Below, in pieces: positions 32,659 through 42,209 of a stretch of DNA of 43,479 bases. The stretch's first letter is position 1. Every line of letters begins with the position of its first letter. The notes below the pieces were generated by a model. That model had not been told where the DNA came from. It searched no databases and saw only the letters and a list, made by a program, of their open reading frames with translations. Where the stretch lies: NCBI GenBank assembly GCA_946413585.1, contig CAMKLG010000023.1:1-43479 (forward strand). Direction: 5' to 3'. Source of the stretch: an uncultured Bacteroidales bacterium (GTDB lineage Bacteria; Bacteroidota; Bacteroidia; Bacteroidales; WCHB1-69). Both the position numbers and the translations under genes were made by a program.

Positions 32659-33669
32659 ATGAACAAGGAAAAACGACATTGGGTTTGGCCGTTGGCGATG
32701 GGGGCCGGATTGCTGATTTCCATGCTGGTGGCGGCAGGTATCGGGGTAATTCCTGTACCCATAAAAGTGATTGTGCAGAGCATTGGGCAGAAGTTCGGAT
32801 TTTTCACAGACATCCAAATCCCTGATTACTATACGGTCACTTTATGGCAGCTGCGTATTCCGCGCATTGTGATGAGTGTATTGGCGGGTGCGGCGTTGGC
32901 CATCTGCGGCGGCGTTTTCCAGAGCATTTTCCGCAATCCTGTCTGCGACCCCTACATTCTGGGCATTTCGTCGGGCGCATCGCTGGGCGCTGCCGTGGCT
33001 TTCATCTTTGGCTGGGACGCAATGCTTTTCGGCATCACACTGCCCGCACTCGTCACCGCCCTGCTCACCCTGCTCATGATTCTCGGCATCGCCCGTCTAA
33101 AAGGGAAACACAACACGAACACGCTGTTACTCATAGGGATAGCCCTCAACTTTTTCATCTCTGCCATGATCACACTGATGATCGTGATGAACCAGAAAGA
33201 GATGCACAAGATTTATTTCTGGACGATGGGCAGTCTGACGCACGTCTCTTGGTTCGAGATTGCATGGTTGGTGCCCGTGATGATAGCCTGTATAGGCATT
33301 CTATTCTACCACTCTAAACATCTGAACATCATGCAAGTAGGAGAAGAAACGGCTCAGACGTTAGGCATAAACACCCGGCGTACCACCTACATTGTGCTCA
33401 TCACTTCCTCGGTGCTGATTTCTGTGGTGGTGGCCTTCTGCGGCTCCATCGGTTTCATCGGGCTGATTATGCCGCACGTGGCCCGTTTGCTCGTGGGCAG
33501 CAACAATCGCCGGCTGTTCACCTACTCCCTCTTTTTCGGGGCTTTCTTCCTGCTTATCGCCGACACGCTGGCTCGCACTATCGCCGCGCCGGCAGAACTT
33601 CCCGTGGGCAGCATCACTGCATTGGCCGGAGCCCCATACTTCATTTATTTGGTAATGCGGAAACGGTAA
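32659..33669 (+). CDS. FecCD/BtuC-family ABC transporter permease
   Basis: 336 residues, about nine to ten membrane segments. Family marks are LRIPRIVMSVLAGAALAICGGVFQ (in part), FRNPVCDPYILGISSGASLGAA, the coupling region QVGEETAQTLGIN and GSIGFIGLIMPHVARLLVGS. Such permeases import iron-siderophore, haem or cobalamin with a binding protein and an ATPase. Neither partner is adjacent: iorA is divergent upstream and a glycosyltransferase with its own promoter is downstream. The substrate is therefore open. A very short leader is inferred from the -7 box. Confidence 0.9.
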   Translation: MNKEKRHWVWPLAMGAGLLISMLVAAGIGVIPVPIKVIVQSIGQKFGFFTDIQIPDYYTVTLWQLRIPRIVMSVLAGAALAICGGVFQSIFRNPVCDPYILGISSGASLGAAVAFIFGWDAMLFGITLPALVTALLTLLMILGIARLKGKHNTNTLLLIGIALNFFISAMITLMIVMNQKEMHKIYFWTMGSLTHVSWFEIAWLVPVMIACIGILFYHSKHLNIMQVGEETAQTLGINTRRTTYIVLITSSVLISVVVAFCGSIGFIGLIMPHVARLLVGSNNRRLFTYSLFFGAFFLLIADTLARTIAAPAELPVGSITALAGAPYFIYLVMRKR

Positions 33670-33832
33670 TATCAACCATCCTCCTAAAGACATTTCCAGC
33701 AACTTCTCCACCCTTTGTTCCTCTATTAAAAGGCACCTTGATGGTGTCATTTCTTCCTTTTTATTGCCAAAACAACGGTTTTCATTTTTAGTCATATTTG
33801 ATTATCAACGATTTACATTTACTAAAAAATGT

Positions 33833-33840
33833 TAATTTTG
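33833..33840 (+). promoter_or_regulatory. -7 promoter box of the first GT4 gene
   Basis: TAATTTTG matches TAnnTTTG, 26 bases before the ATG. The 33670-33832 spacer otherwise shows only a weak 6-bp hairpin (GGCACC/GGTGTC near 33732). Confidence 0.6.
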
Positions 33841-33866
33841 CAGCCGAATTTAAATAGAAATAGCTT

Positions 33867-34997
33867 ATGAAGATTTTATTCGTCATTGATGCCTATTTTA
33901 CGCACAACAATGGTACCAGCATATCGGCACAACGATTTGCAGATGAGCTTCGCAAACGCGGACACGAAGTACGAGTACTCACCGCATGCGATGAACAGAA
34001 AGAGAACATTTACAGTTTACCAGAATTGACAATTCCCTTCTTTCAGGGACTGATAAGGAAGCACGGATTCCAATTTGCCAAATGGACAAGAAAAACAATC
34101 CGCGAAGCGGTAGAATGGGCGGATATCATTCACTGTTTTCTACCTTTCGTGATGGAAGCGAAAGCCAAGAAAGTGGCCGACCAGTTGGGGAAACCTGCGA
34201 CCGCAGCATTCCACGTGCAACCTCAAAATATAACATCCAGTCTTGGGACAGGCAAAGTGGATTGGGTCAACAACATGCTTTTCAGGTTATTTAGGAATAC
34301 CACATACAACCATTATGGCCACATACACACGCCGTCACAATTTATGGCAGATGAAATCTCATCACGCGGATATACTGCTAAAATACATCCCATTTCAAAT
34401 GGTATTCAGTCGGATTTCAAATGGACCAAACGGCCGAAGGAGCCCAAATTTGCCGACAAAATCCTCATCATGATGGTTGGCCGATTGGCCGGGGAGAAAC
34501 GGCAGGATCTCCTCATCAACGCCCTGCAGTACTCGAAATATGGCGATAAAATTCAGTTGATTTTTGCCGGAAGAGGGCCCAAATACAACCAATATTACAA
34601 GTTGGGACAGAAGCTGAAGAATCCGCCCATATTTACCTATCTTCCGAAAGAGGATCTGATTAACCAGCTGGCTCAGTGCGACTTATACGTCCATGCTTCG
34701 GATATGGAATCGGAGGCCATATCTTGTATTGAGGCTTTCGCCACGGGACTGGTGCCTGTCATCTCGGACAGCAGTCTATCCGCCACCAAGCAATTTGCCC
34801 TGGACGAGCGAAGTCTTTTTAAGGCTGGTGACCCTCAGGATCTCGCACGCGCCATCGATTACTGGCTTGACAACCCTGAAGAGAAGAAAAGAATGGAGAA
34901 AATCTATTCAGAGTCGGCCGCAAAGTACAATATCAACAATTCCATCACCCAATTTGAGGAAATGTTGCAAGAGGCGATAGAGGACAACAAAAGATAA
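33867..34997 (+). CDS. GT4 family glycosyltransferase, tandem copy 1
   Basis: 376 residues, GT-B fold. The N-terminus MKILFVIDAYFTHNNGTSIS with QRFADELRKRGHEVRVLTA is the acceptor domain; the C-terminal domain has MMVGRLAGEKRQDLLINAL, LIFAGRGP and the nucleotide-sugar site HASDMESEAISCIEAFATGLVP, where E-x-x-x-x-x-x-x-E-like spacing is seen as in GT4 enzymes. No signal or membrane segment; relatives include glycolipid glucosyltransferases, so a peripheral membrane enzyme making glycolipid or envelope glycan is possible. It is clearly a paralogue of the next gene. Confidence 0.87.
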   Translation: MKILFVIDAYFTHNNGTSISAQRFADELRKRGHEVRVLTACDEQKENIYSLPELTIPFFQGLIRKHGFQFAKWTRKTIREAVEWADIIHCFLPFVMEAKAKKVADQLGKPATAAFHVQPQNITSSLGTGKVDWVNNMLFRLFRNTTYNHYGHIHTPSQFMADEISSRGYTAKIHPISNGIQSDFKWTKRPKEPKFADKILIMMVGRLAGEKRQDLLINALQYSKYGDKIQLIFAGRGPKYNQYYKLGQKLKNPPIFTYLPKEDLINQLAQCDLYVHASDMESEAISCIEAFATGLVPVISDSSLSATKQFALDERSLFKAGDPQDLARAIDYWLDNPEEKKRMEKIYSESAAKYNINNSITQFEEMLQEAIEDNKR

Positions 34998-35062
34998 CGA
35001 TTAACAACTTGCATCTTCATAACGAGACAATTGCAATTGTCTGAGCGTATTGGAAATTTGTG

Positions 35063-35070
35063 TATTTTTG
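35063..35070 (+). promoter_or_regulatory. -7 promoter box of the second GT4 gene
   Basis: TATTTTTG fits TAnnTTTG, giving a leader of about 125 bases, so the second copy is probably expressed apart from the first. Confidence 0.6.
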
Positions 35071-35200
35071 CAGATTGTTTTTTTCAGCCGAAAGAACTTC
35101 ACTATATTATATAACCTTTTGACCACCAGCACTATAGGATATTAGATAAAGTTGCCCAAAATCCATTTCGCGCTAGAATTCATTCGAAAAATTGTTTTTT

Positions 35201-36373
35201 ATGAAGATATTGTTTGTCATTGACACCTATTTTACCAACAACAACGGAACCAGCATTTCCGCGCAGCGTTTCGCCGCCGAATTGCGCAAGCGTGGCCATG
35301 AGGTACGCATCCTGACGGCGAATGACTCCGGCGAAAACGACGAGAACCTCTTTTCGTTGCGTTTCTTCCACATGCCGATATTCCAGCCGTTGATGAACAA
35401 GCACAACTTCAACTTCGCCAAATTCTGGGGCAAAGAGACTCACGAGACTATTAAAGCCGCTGTAGATTGGGCTGACATTGTGCACTGTTACCTTCCTTTC
35501 CCCATCGAAGGCGTAGTAGAACGTTACTGCGAAAAGGTGGGGAAAACTTGTACTGCCGCTGCACATCTACAAGCAGAAAGTTTGACTGCCAACATCCACT
35601 TGCACAGATGCAAATGGGCGAACAACCTGTTTTACAAGATCTTCGCCAAGATTCTATGCAACCGCGTGAAGCATGTGCACTGTCCTTCCCAGTTCATGGC
35701 GGACGAAGTGAAGTCACATGGTTTCACAGCCAAGATGCACCCCATCAGCAACGGCATCCAGCCGGTATTCATCGAAGCCGGCAAACGTCATATCGAAGGG
35801 CACAGGACAGAGACTTTCGACGAATACAAGGGTAAGATATTGATCATGATGGTTGGTCGTCTCACTCGTGAGAAGCAACAGGCTTTGATCATCAAGGCGG
35901 TTCCCTACTCCAAATATGCCGACCGCATCCAGTTGATCTTCGCCGGCCGCGGACCCATGCAAGAAAGTTACGAGAAACTGGGGCGCAATCTCCCGCTCAA
36001 GCCGCAATTCGTCTATCTGAAACGGGATGAACTGATCAAGCTGTTATCACAAGCCGACCTTTACGTGCACGCTGCCGACATGGAATCGGAGGCCATTTCT
36101 TGTATTGAAGCCTTCGCCACGGGACTGGTGCCAGTCATCGCCAACAGTCCACTGTCCGCCACCAAGCAGTTCGCCCTCGACGAACGCAGTCTTTTCAAGG
36201 CAGGCGATGCCAAGGATCTTGCCCGCGCCATCGACTATTGGCTCGACAACACCGAGGAACGGCTCAGAATGGAAAAAGTATATCAAGAATCTGCCAACAA
36301 ATACAACATCGACAACTCCATCACTCTCTTTGAAGAGATGCTACAAGAAGCACTAAAAGACGACGGAAAATAA
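35201..36373 (+). CDS. GT4 family glycosyltransferase, tandem copy 2
   Basis: 390 residues from the ATG matching copy 1 (MKILFVIDTYFTNNNGTSIS); an in-frame TTG nine bases earlier is less likely. The same domains are present: MMVGRLTREKQQALIIKAVP, LIFAGRGPMQ, HAADMESEAISCIEAFATG and the C-terminal LDNTEERLRMEKVYQESANK. The C-terminal nucleotide-binding half is much closer to copy 1 than the acceptor-binding N-terminal half, as expected if donors are alike and acceptors differ. There is an extra ~10-residue insertion before the C-terminal domain (RHIEGHRTETFDEYKG region). Acceptor and donor are not known. Confidence 0.87.
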   Translation: MKILFVIDTYFTNNNGTSISAQRFAAELRKRGHEVRILTANDSGENDENLFSLRFFHMPIFQPLMNKHNFNFAKFWGKETHETIKAAVDWADIVHCYLPFPIEGVVERYCEKVGKTCTAAAHLQAESLTANIHLHRCKWANNLFYKIFAKILCNRVKHVHCPSQFMADEVKSHGFTAKMHPISNGIQPVFIEAGKRHIEGHRTETFDEYKGKILIMMVGRLTREKQQALIIKAVPYSKYADRIQLIFAGRGPMQESYEKLGRNLPLKPQFVYLKRDELIKLLSQADLYVHAADMESEAISCIEAFATGLVPVIANSPLSATKQFALDERSLFKAGDAKDLARAIDYWLDNTEERLRMEKVYQESANKYNIDNSITLFEEMLQEALKDDGK

Positions 36374-36581
36374 CGTTTCCGCTTTTTATTAGGCAACTCG
36401 TTTTTTTTGTATTTTCGCCGCGTAATTAATTCGGACGAAATAATTTGTGTTGTCATCTACAATCATCTTATTATCAATATCATACAACAACACTTGATAA
36501 ATGGGGATGAAGTGATTTTGCGCAAAAAATCGCCAAAAAATGACAATAAAATGAAACGTCCTATTGCAATAAATATCGGGG

Positions 36582-37727
36582 ATGAATATAAAAAAGCTAA
36601 ATAAGGTTACATATAATATATTGGTACTTTTCGCATTGAGCTTTCTGACTTTTCCTCTGTTTGGTCAGGAAGTTCGGTTTGGCAACTCATGGGTGAATGC
36701 TGATGGTTCCACCACATTCCGTTATGAGGACAGTACTGCAAAAAAAGTGAAAATCATCTGCGACTGTCGCCTGCATAGGGAAACCCCCATAATAAAAAAA
36801 GAGAACTATCACAAAGCCAATATGTCCAAAGACAGCACTGGGGTTTGGACATACACCACTCCACGCTTGGCTCCTGAAGTCTATACTTATATGTTTGAGA
36901 TCGAAGGGAAATCCGTTAATGACCCCAAAAATCCAGACTCCGTCCGTGTACGCTGCAACAGGATGAGTACTTTCATAGTGAACGGAACATCGCAAACTCA
37001 ATTATACACCAGCAATCCGATGCGAGGACGGGTAGATACCTTGATATTTAACAATCCGCTAGGCAAAAAGAGCAGAGGAATTTTAGTGTATCTTCCGCCA
37101 CAATACGATGATAATCAGCAAGATTACCCTGTTTTATACCTTTTGCATGGTCTTAATGGCAACGAATATTCCTGGACGGAGCGTGGTCGTGCCATAGATA
37201 TTCTCGACAACCTCATCGCGCAAAAGAAAGCAAAACCAATGATCATGGTCCTACCCGACGCTAACCCCGAAATGCTTATCGGACAGAAACAAGACATGGG
37301 ATTATTCAAGAACATCATGCTTTATCCTTCTTGGAATGACCTAGACTTCGAAAAATGCTACCCGATTCTGGATTCTTTTTTGAGTCAAAAGTACCGTTTT
37401 TCATCGACTCCGGGAGACCGTGCAGTAGCAGGGCTCTCCGCAGGTGGCAAACAATCCGCCAATTTGGTCAACATGTACGACAGCACGTTTTCTGCCGTGG
37501 GATTGTTCTCCCCTGTGGTAGGCAACAAACAGCTGCCCAACAGCAGATTTGCCAAATATTGGATCGGCGGTGGTCAAGGTGATCTTTTCCACCATAGAAT
37601 CAACAAGTTCCGAAAGAAAATGCAACGAAATCACATCCCTTATACGATGTTCAATTCCATTGGCGGGCACACCTGGCGTAACTGGCGCGTCTATTTCACC
37701 GAATTCTCGCAAACGCTGTTCCGGTAG
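36582..37727 (+). CDS. Secreted CE1-like esterase (alpha/beta hydrolase)
   Basis: 381 residues. Signal peptide about 1-28 (NILVLFALSFLTFPLFGQ). An N-terminal immunoglobulin-like domain (about 30-130; FRYEDSTAKKVKIICDC) precedes the esterase D-type domain: GILVYLPPQYDDNQQDYPVL, YLLHGLNGNEYSWTERG, nucleophile serine in AGLSAGGKQSANL and catalytic histidine in SIGGHTWRNWRVYF. Such two-domain proteins in Bacteroidota act as feruloyl or acetyl-xylan esterases, but here the substrate is not shown. The leader region upstream is AT-rich with a weak TATTTTCG box (36410-36417). Confidence 0.88.
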   Translation: MNIKKLNKVTYNILVLFALSFLTFPLFGQEVRFGNSWVNADGSTTFRYEDSTAKKVKIICDCRLHRETPIIKKENYHKANMSKDSTGVWTYTTPRLAPEVYTYMFEIEGKSVNDPKNPDSVRVRCNRMSTFIVNGTSQTQLYTSNPMRGRVDTLIFNNPLGKKSRGILVYLPPQYDDNQQDYPVLYLLHGLNGNEYSWTERGRAIDILDNLIAQKKAKPMIMVLPDANPEMLIGQKQDMGLFKNIMLYPSWNDLDFEKCYPILDSFLSQKYRFSSTPGDRAVAGLSAGGKQSANLVNMYDSTFSAVGLFSPVVGNKQLPNSRFAKYWIGGGQGDLFHHRINKFRKKMQRNHIPYTMFNSIGGHTWRNWRVYFTEFSQTLFR

Positions 37728-37889
37728 GGATTTGAGAGTTGAGAGTTGAGGGAATAGGGAGTAGTAAGGGGGTTAAGGGTTAAGGGTTAAGGGTTAAGGT
37801 TTAGGTTTTAAGTTTTAGGTCTAAGTTTAAGTCTAAGTTTAAGTTTTAGATCAAGAGCATCAGCAAACAGCTAAAAATCAACAGTATAT
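37728..37889. repeat. Word-repeat spacer with GGTTAAG heptamers
   Basis: The spacer begins TTGAGAGTTGAGAG, then carries four exact tandem copies of GGTTAAG (37771-37798) and continues with TTTAGGTTTTAAG and TCTAAGTTTAAG words down to about 37850. It resembles, in reverse complement, the ACCATAAACTATAAACC spacer at 43.26-43.33 kb. Confidence 0.8.
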
Positions 37890-38906
37890 ATGAAAAACGC
37901 CATCACGTTCATCACCATATTCGCGATTTGTGCTTTAGCGACAGCGCAAACGCAAATGCCGAACAACAAATTCGAGGAGTGGACCACCACCGACAAAGGC
38001 AACGCCATTCCCAAACACTGGCATTCGTACGGCGACGGCGACTGCCAGCTGAAAGGTATTTACTCTTGGGGCTGCGGTCCGATGAAGAAGAACCACAGCA
38101 ACCGCGTGACCGGTCATACCGGATACGGTTGCGAGATTTATTCCACTTCCCTGGCTGGCAACCTCGTCAACGGAGTGCTCACTACCGGGCAAATGCAATT
38201 TGCCTCGCCGGAAGACAACAGTCCAGACAACTACACTTACACAGACAAAGATAACAAACTGGGGCACAAAGCGGCCATGGCGTTCACTGGTCGTCCAGAC
38301 TCTGTCTATTTTTGGTGCAAATTTGAGATGAAGAGCCCCTCCAACGTGGCCATAGCGAAATTCCATTTGCACGGGAACGTAGCTTACCGAGATGTTTCCA
38401 GTCACAGTTCCTCGACCGCGCAAAAAGGCAAAATCGGCAACGCTTTTTGCTCTTTCAAAGACCCGAACGACCATAAATGGCATCAGTACAAGTTCAAATT
38501 CACCTATTACGATGAACAGAACAAAGTGGTGAAGACGAGTTCCCGCACACCCTCGTACATTCTGGCCTGTTTCTCCACAAACAAAATCACCAAAGGCGGT
38601 AATAATGGCGACAAGCTCATCATTGACGACATTGTGATGATTTATAACAAACGCCTCTCCCACATTAACGTGAACGGCGAGCAACTGCCTGGTTTCAACC
38701 CCGACAAAGCCGACTATACGTTCTACTGCGACAACCATTCGGAGTTGCCAGTATTCACGGCTGAGGCACAGTCACCGAATGCGACGGTGCGCATTGAGCA
38801 ACCCACTGCTGACAACAACTACTGTGCCCGTATCATTGTCACCCATGACGACGGAGAGAAAGAGTACCGCATCAACGTATGCAAACGATTGGTCGCAGGT
38901 CGCTAA
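37890..38906 (+). CDS. Secreted PCMD-domain protein
   Basis: 338 residues. Signal peptide 1-19 (ends ATAQ). The domain starts MPNNKFEEWTTTDKGNAIPKH with IPKHWHSYGDGDC, then VYFWCKFEMKSP and IDDIVMIYNKRLSHINVNG, typical of the PCMD (putative carbohydrate metabolism) beta-sandwich found in Bacteroidota exported proteins. The C-terminal part (about 250-335) is a small beta domain beginning near INVNGEQLPGFNPDKADYTF. No T9SS sorting domain and no lipobox is present, so it is probably periplasmic. Next to an esterase gene, a glycan-binding or glycan-processing role is a guess. A strong terminator follows. Confidence 0.78.
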   Translation: MKNAITFITIFAICALATAQTQMPNNKFEEWTTTDKGNAIPKHWHSYGDGDCQLKGIYSWGCGPMKKNHSNRVTGHTGYGCEIYSTSLAGNLVNGVLTTGQMQFASPEDNSPDNYTYTDKDNKLGHKAAMAFTGRPDSVYFWCKFEMKSPSNVAIAKFHLHGNVAYRDVSSHSSSTAQKGKIGNAFCSFKDPNDHKWHQYKFKFTYYDEQNKVVKTSSRTPSYILACFSTNKITKGGNNGDKLIIDDIVMIYNKRLSHINVNGEQLPGFNPDKADYTFYCDNHSELPVFTAEAQSPNATVRIEQPTADNNYCARIIVTHDDGEKEYRINVCKRLVAGR

Positions 38907-38947
38907 CGCCCGAAAACAGGAAGAAAATTCAGAAAAAATAATCCCCG

Positions 38948-38983
38948 AACGGCTGTTCATTACATGATGAACGCCGTTTTTTT
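38948..38983 (+). terminator. Strong terminator after the PCMD gene
   Basis: AACGGC/GCCGTT (38948-38953, 38973-38978) and GTTCAT/ATGAAC (38955-38960, 38967-38972) form a 12-bp stem with one bulged T, followed by a run of seven T. Confidence 0.92.
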
Positions 38984-39000
38984 ATATGGCATAATTTTTG

Positions 39001-39008
39001 TATATTTG
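39001..39008 (+). promoter_or_regulatory. -7 promoter box of clpC
   Basis: TATATTTG fits TAnnTTTG, 24 bases before the clpC ATG. Upstream at the -33 region is only the terminator's T run. No heat-shock-type operator was seen. Confidence 0.65.
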
Positions 39009-39032
39009 CAAAAAATTTAAACGAGACTTTTT

Positions 39033-41555
39033 ATGGATATCAAATATTCGGAAGAGATGAACTATATTTTGGCGGAATCCAACGAACTGGCCAAAGTATA
39101 TCACTCACAACAGATTGGATTAGAGCATCTTATGGTGTGTCTCCTCCGCTATCCTGGGGAGAGTGTCACCAAAAAGATTTTCAACATATTTCAGATTGAT
39201 TTGAATGGGATGCGCACACGCTTGGAACAAATGCTGGAGATGCCTGACAGTCAGGCTGACAACCCCGAAGCCAAGATTCCCATCAGCGTGCAAGCGCAGG
39301 GAAGATTACACCTATCTTACTTGTTCTCAAAACAATACAGAAGTGATGTGGTAGAATCTTACCATTTGGTATTGGCTATTCTGAAGCCAGCACAACTTGA
39401 CAGTCAGAACACCATAAAGGTGATGCTGGCGCAGGCGGGGCTCAACTTCCAAACCTTTGAAGACGAGCTGCGCCATGAGCTCCATCTTGCCGAACCGACT
39501 GCCGCTACACATCAGATGATGGGTGACGACGACGACGATGAAAACGACCGCCGCACAGGAATGAAAAAGGGAAAAGAGAACGGGAAATCTGCCACCCCGA
39601 TGCTCGACAGCTTCGGTAAAGATTTGACCAAGATGGCTGCCGAAGGCAAGATTGACCCTGTGGTGGGCCGACAGAAAGAATTGGAACGCATCGCCCAAAT
39701 TTTGTGTCGCCGCAAGAAGAACAACCCCGTGCTGATTGGTGAACCTGGTGTAGGTAAATCCGCTTTGGCTGAAGGACTTGCGTTGCAAATTTCCTCTGGT
39801 CATGTATCACGCACACTCATGCACAAGCGCATCGTCAGTCTTGACATGGCCGGTCTTGTGGCGGGCACCAAATACCGCGGACAATTCGAAGAGCGCGTGA
39901 AGACCATCCTCGAAGAGCTGGAGAAGAACACCGATGTCATTCTCTTCATTGACGAGTTGCACACGATGGTGGGTGCCGGCAACGCTCCCGGCAGCATGGA
40001 TGCTTCCAACCTCTTCAAACCCGCACTAGCCCGCGGCGAACTGCAATGTATCGGGGCTACCACGTTGGACGAGTACCGCGAGCACATTGAAAAGGATGGT
40101 GCACTGGAACGCCGTTTCCAGAAAATCATCCTCGAACCTGCCACGCCCGAAGAGACCCTCGACATCCTCAACAACATCAAGGACAAATACGAAGAGCACC
40201 ACGCCGTGAGATACAACGACGATGCCATCAAGGCTTGCGTATCCATGTCAAACCGTTATATATCAGACCGTTGTCTTCCAGACAAGGCCATTGACGTGAT
40301 GGACGAAGCGGGTGCGCGTTTGCATATTCAAAACATCCACGTTCCGGAAGAATTGCTGGCAGCGGAGGCCGCCATCGAAGAACAGGAGAAGCTGAAAGTG
40401 GAAGCTATTCGCAACCAGCAATACAACGAGGCCGCCAAGTATCGCGACCAAATCAAGATGTTGGAGGAAGAGCGGCAGATGATTCAGAAAACATGGGAAA
40501 ACAACGTGAACGAAAACCGTCCTGATGTCACGGAAGACACTGTGGCAGAGGTAATCGCTATGATGACAGGCGTACCCGTGCAACGCATTGCCAAGAACGA
40601 AGGTGAGCGTCTGATGCGCATGGCCAACGAGTTGCAAGGGGTGGTCATTGGACAGGACGAGCCTGTGGTGAAGATTGCCAAGGCTATCCGCCGAAACCGC
40701 GCCGGCTTGAAGGATCCCAACAAGCCGATCGGAACCTTTATCTTCCTTGGACCCACAGGTGTTGGCAAAACCTATTTGGCAAAAGTATTGGCCGAGTATC
40801 TCTTTGATTCCCAAGATGCTATCATCCGCATCGACATGAGCGAATATATGGAGAAGCACACGGTGTCGCGCCTCATCGGTGCGCCTCCGGGATATGTAGG
40901 TTACGAAGAAGGCGGTCAACTCACCGAAAAGGTTCGCCGCAAGCCCTACTCTATTGTGCTGTTGGACGAGATCGAGAAGGCTCATCACGACGTGTATAAC
41001 GTTCTACTTCAGGTATTTGACGAAGGTCAACTCACAGACGGCATGGGTCGTAAGGTCGATTTCAAGAACACCATCATCATCATGACCTCTAACGTGGGTA
41101 CCCGCGAGCTGAAGGACTTCGGCACGGGCATGGGGTTCAGCACCGATGCCACCAAGTCGGCAGAACAGAAGGTGGCGCAGGGAATTCTCGAAAAGGCACT
41201 CAAAGCGACCTTCGCGCCCGAATTCCTCAACCGCGTGGATGATGTCATCTACTTCAACAGTCTTGACAAAGAGGACATTGGCAAAATTATCGACATCGAA
41301 TTGAAGAAAGTGTTGCAGCGCGTCAAGGATTTGGACGTAGAGATTCGCATCACCGAAAAAGCGAAGAACTTCCTTGTGGAGAACGGTTGGGATGCCAACT
41401 ACGGCGCACGCCCGCTGAAACGCACCATCCAGAAGTACGTCGAAGATGTCCTGGCCGAGGAAATCCTCAACATGACGCTCGTCTCCGGCGACTCCGTCGA
41501 ACTCGACTACGACGACCTCAAAGAGGAGATGTTAGTAACTCATGTCAACCCATAG
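39033..41555 (+). CDS. clpC: Clp protease ATP-binding subunit ClpC
   Basis: 840 residues. N-terminal Clp repeats ([33 protein letters not shown]), first AAA+ domain with [16 protein letters not shown] near residue 235 and [15 protein letters not shown], a middle region with the UVR-type helix [20 protein letters not shown] (about 460-480), and second AAA+ domain with [19 protein letters not shown] near 565 and [15 protein letters not shown]. The short middle domain and UVR motif set it apart from ClpB. It unfolds proteins for ClpP; clpP is not in the window. A linker (about 160-185) is rich in D, E and K. The multi-hairpin element begins two bases after the stop. Confidence 0.94.
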   Translation: MDIKYSEEMNYILAESNELAKVYHSQQIGLEHLMVCLLRYPGESVTKKIFNIFQIDLNGMRTRLEQMLEMPDSQADNPEAKIPISVQAQGRLHLSYLFSKQYRSDVVESYHLVLAILKPAQLDSQNTIKVMLAQAGLNFQTFEDELRHELHLAEPTAATHQMMGDDDDDENDRRTGMKKGKENGKSATPMLDSFGKDLTKMAAEGKIDPVVGRQKELERIAQILCRRKKNNPVLIGEPGVGKSALAEGLALQISSGHVSRTLMHKRIVSLDMAGLVAGTKYRGQFEERVKTILEELEKNTDVILFIDELHTMVGAGNAPGSMDASNLFKPALARGELQCIGATTLDEYREHIEKDGALERRFQKIILEPATPEETLDILNNIKDKYEEHHAVRYNDDAIKACVSMSNRYISDRCLPDKAIDVMDEAGARLHIQNIHVPEELLAAEAAIEEQEKLKVEAIRNQQYNEAAKYRDQIKMLEEERQMIQKTWENNVNENRPDVTEDTVAEVIAMMTGVPVQRIAKNEGERLMRMANELQGVVIGQDEPVVKIAKAIRRNRAGLKDPNKPIGTFIFLGPTGVGKTYLAKVLAEYLFDSQDAIIRIDMSEYMEKHTVSRLIGAPPGYVGYEEGGQLTEKVRRKPYSIVLLDEIEKAHHDVYNVLLQVFDEGQLTDGMGRKVDFKNTIIIMTSNVGTRELKDFGTGMGFSTDATKSAEQKVAQGILEKALKATFAPEFLNRVDDVIYFNSLDKEDIGKIIDIELKKVLQRVKDLDVEIRITEKAKNFLVENGWDANYGARPLKRTIQKYVEDVLAEEILNMTLVSGDSVELDYDDLKEEMLVTHVNP

Positions 41556-41556
41556 T

Positions 41557-41669
41557 ATATATTCCTTGAGCAGCCTCGGAGAGGCAAGACGCGCGAAGCG
41601 CAATTAACCCCACACAAGCGAAGCGCAGTTTGGGGGAGAAAGAAACCACACAAGCGAAGCGCAGTTTGG
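41557..41669. repeat. Structured intergenic multi-hairpin element, copy 2
   Basis: Homologous to 11652-11790. H1 GCCTC-GGA-GAGGC (41573-41585) is identical; H2 is GCGC-GAA-GCGC (41591-41601), with a compensatory change relative to copy 1; H3 is CCCCACAC / GTTTGGGG (41608-41615, 41628-41635); H4 is CCACAC / GTTTGG (41646-41651, 41664-41669). It fills the gap between clpC and kdsC. Confidence 0.8.
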
Positions 41670-41687
41670 GGACAAAACAGATAAACA

Positions 41688-42209
41688 ATGAAGAACTACA
41701 AAGAAAAACTACACAAAATCCGCGCCTTCATCTTCGACTTCGACGGCGTACTGTCGAACGGGATGGTCTATGTGATGGCCGATGGCGAGCAAGTGCGCGC
41801 CACAAACGTCAAAGACGGCTATGCGCTGCATTACGCCCTCAAGAAAGGCTACAAAATTGCAGTCATCTCCGGTGGTTACGCCGAGTCTATGCGCATGAGA
41901 TTCAAAGAGTTCCATGGCATGGAGATGTACCTTAAAGTGAGTAACAAGATTGAGGTCTTCAACCAATATCTGGAGAAGCACGATCTGAAACCCGAGGAGG
42001 TGCTTGTCATGGGCGACGATATTCCCGACTATCCGATGATGAAGCTCGCCGGCGTAAAATGCTGTCCGGCAAACGCTTCCATCGAAATCCAAGAATTAGC
42101 CGACTACATCTCCATCCGCAACGGCGGCGACGGCGCGGTTCGCGACGTTATCGAACAAACAATGCGGTTGCAGGGTACCTGGTTCAACGAAGACGCTCAT
42201 ATCTGGTAG
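41688..42209 (+). CDS. kdsC: KDO-8-phosphate phosphatase (HAD family)
   Basis: 173 residues, the length of tetrameric KdsC-type HAD phosphatases without a cap domain. Catalytic motif I is FDFDGVLSNG (about 16-25), followed by VKDGYALHYALKKGYKIAVI with motif II SGG, and motif IV GDDIPDYPMM. It removes phosphate from 3-deoxy-manno-octulosonate 8-phosphate in lipid A core synthesis. The start is the ATG 18 bases after the hairpin element. Confidence 0.9.
   Translation: MKNYKEKLHKIRAFIFDFDGVLSNGMVYVMADGEQVRATNVKDGYALHYALKKGYKIAVISGGYAESMRMRFKEFHGMEMYLKVSNKIEVFNQYLEKHDLKPEEVLVMGDDIPDYPMMKLAGVKCCPANASIEIQELADYISIRNGGDGAVRDVIEQTMRLQGTWFNEDAHIW

Noticed and set aside
33732-33748. Terminator after the FecCD permease gene
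   Set aside because: The stem is 6 bp with one G-T pair and the following T stretch is interrupted; too weak to list.
37771-37798. Telomere or G-quadruplex structure
   Set aside because: The GGTTAAG array has only two to three G per run and is short and internal; the spacer context explains it better as slippage.
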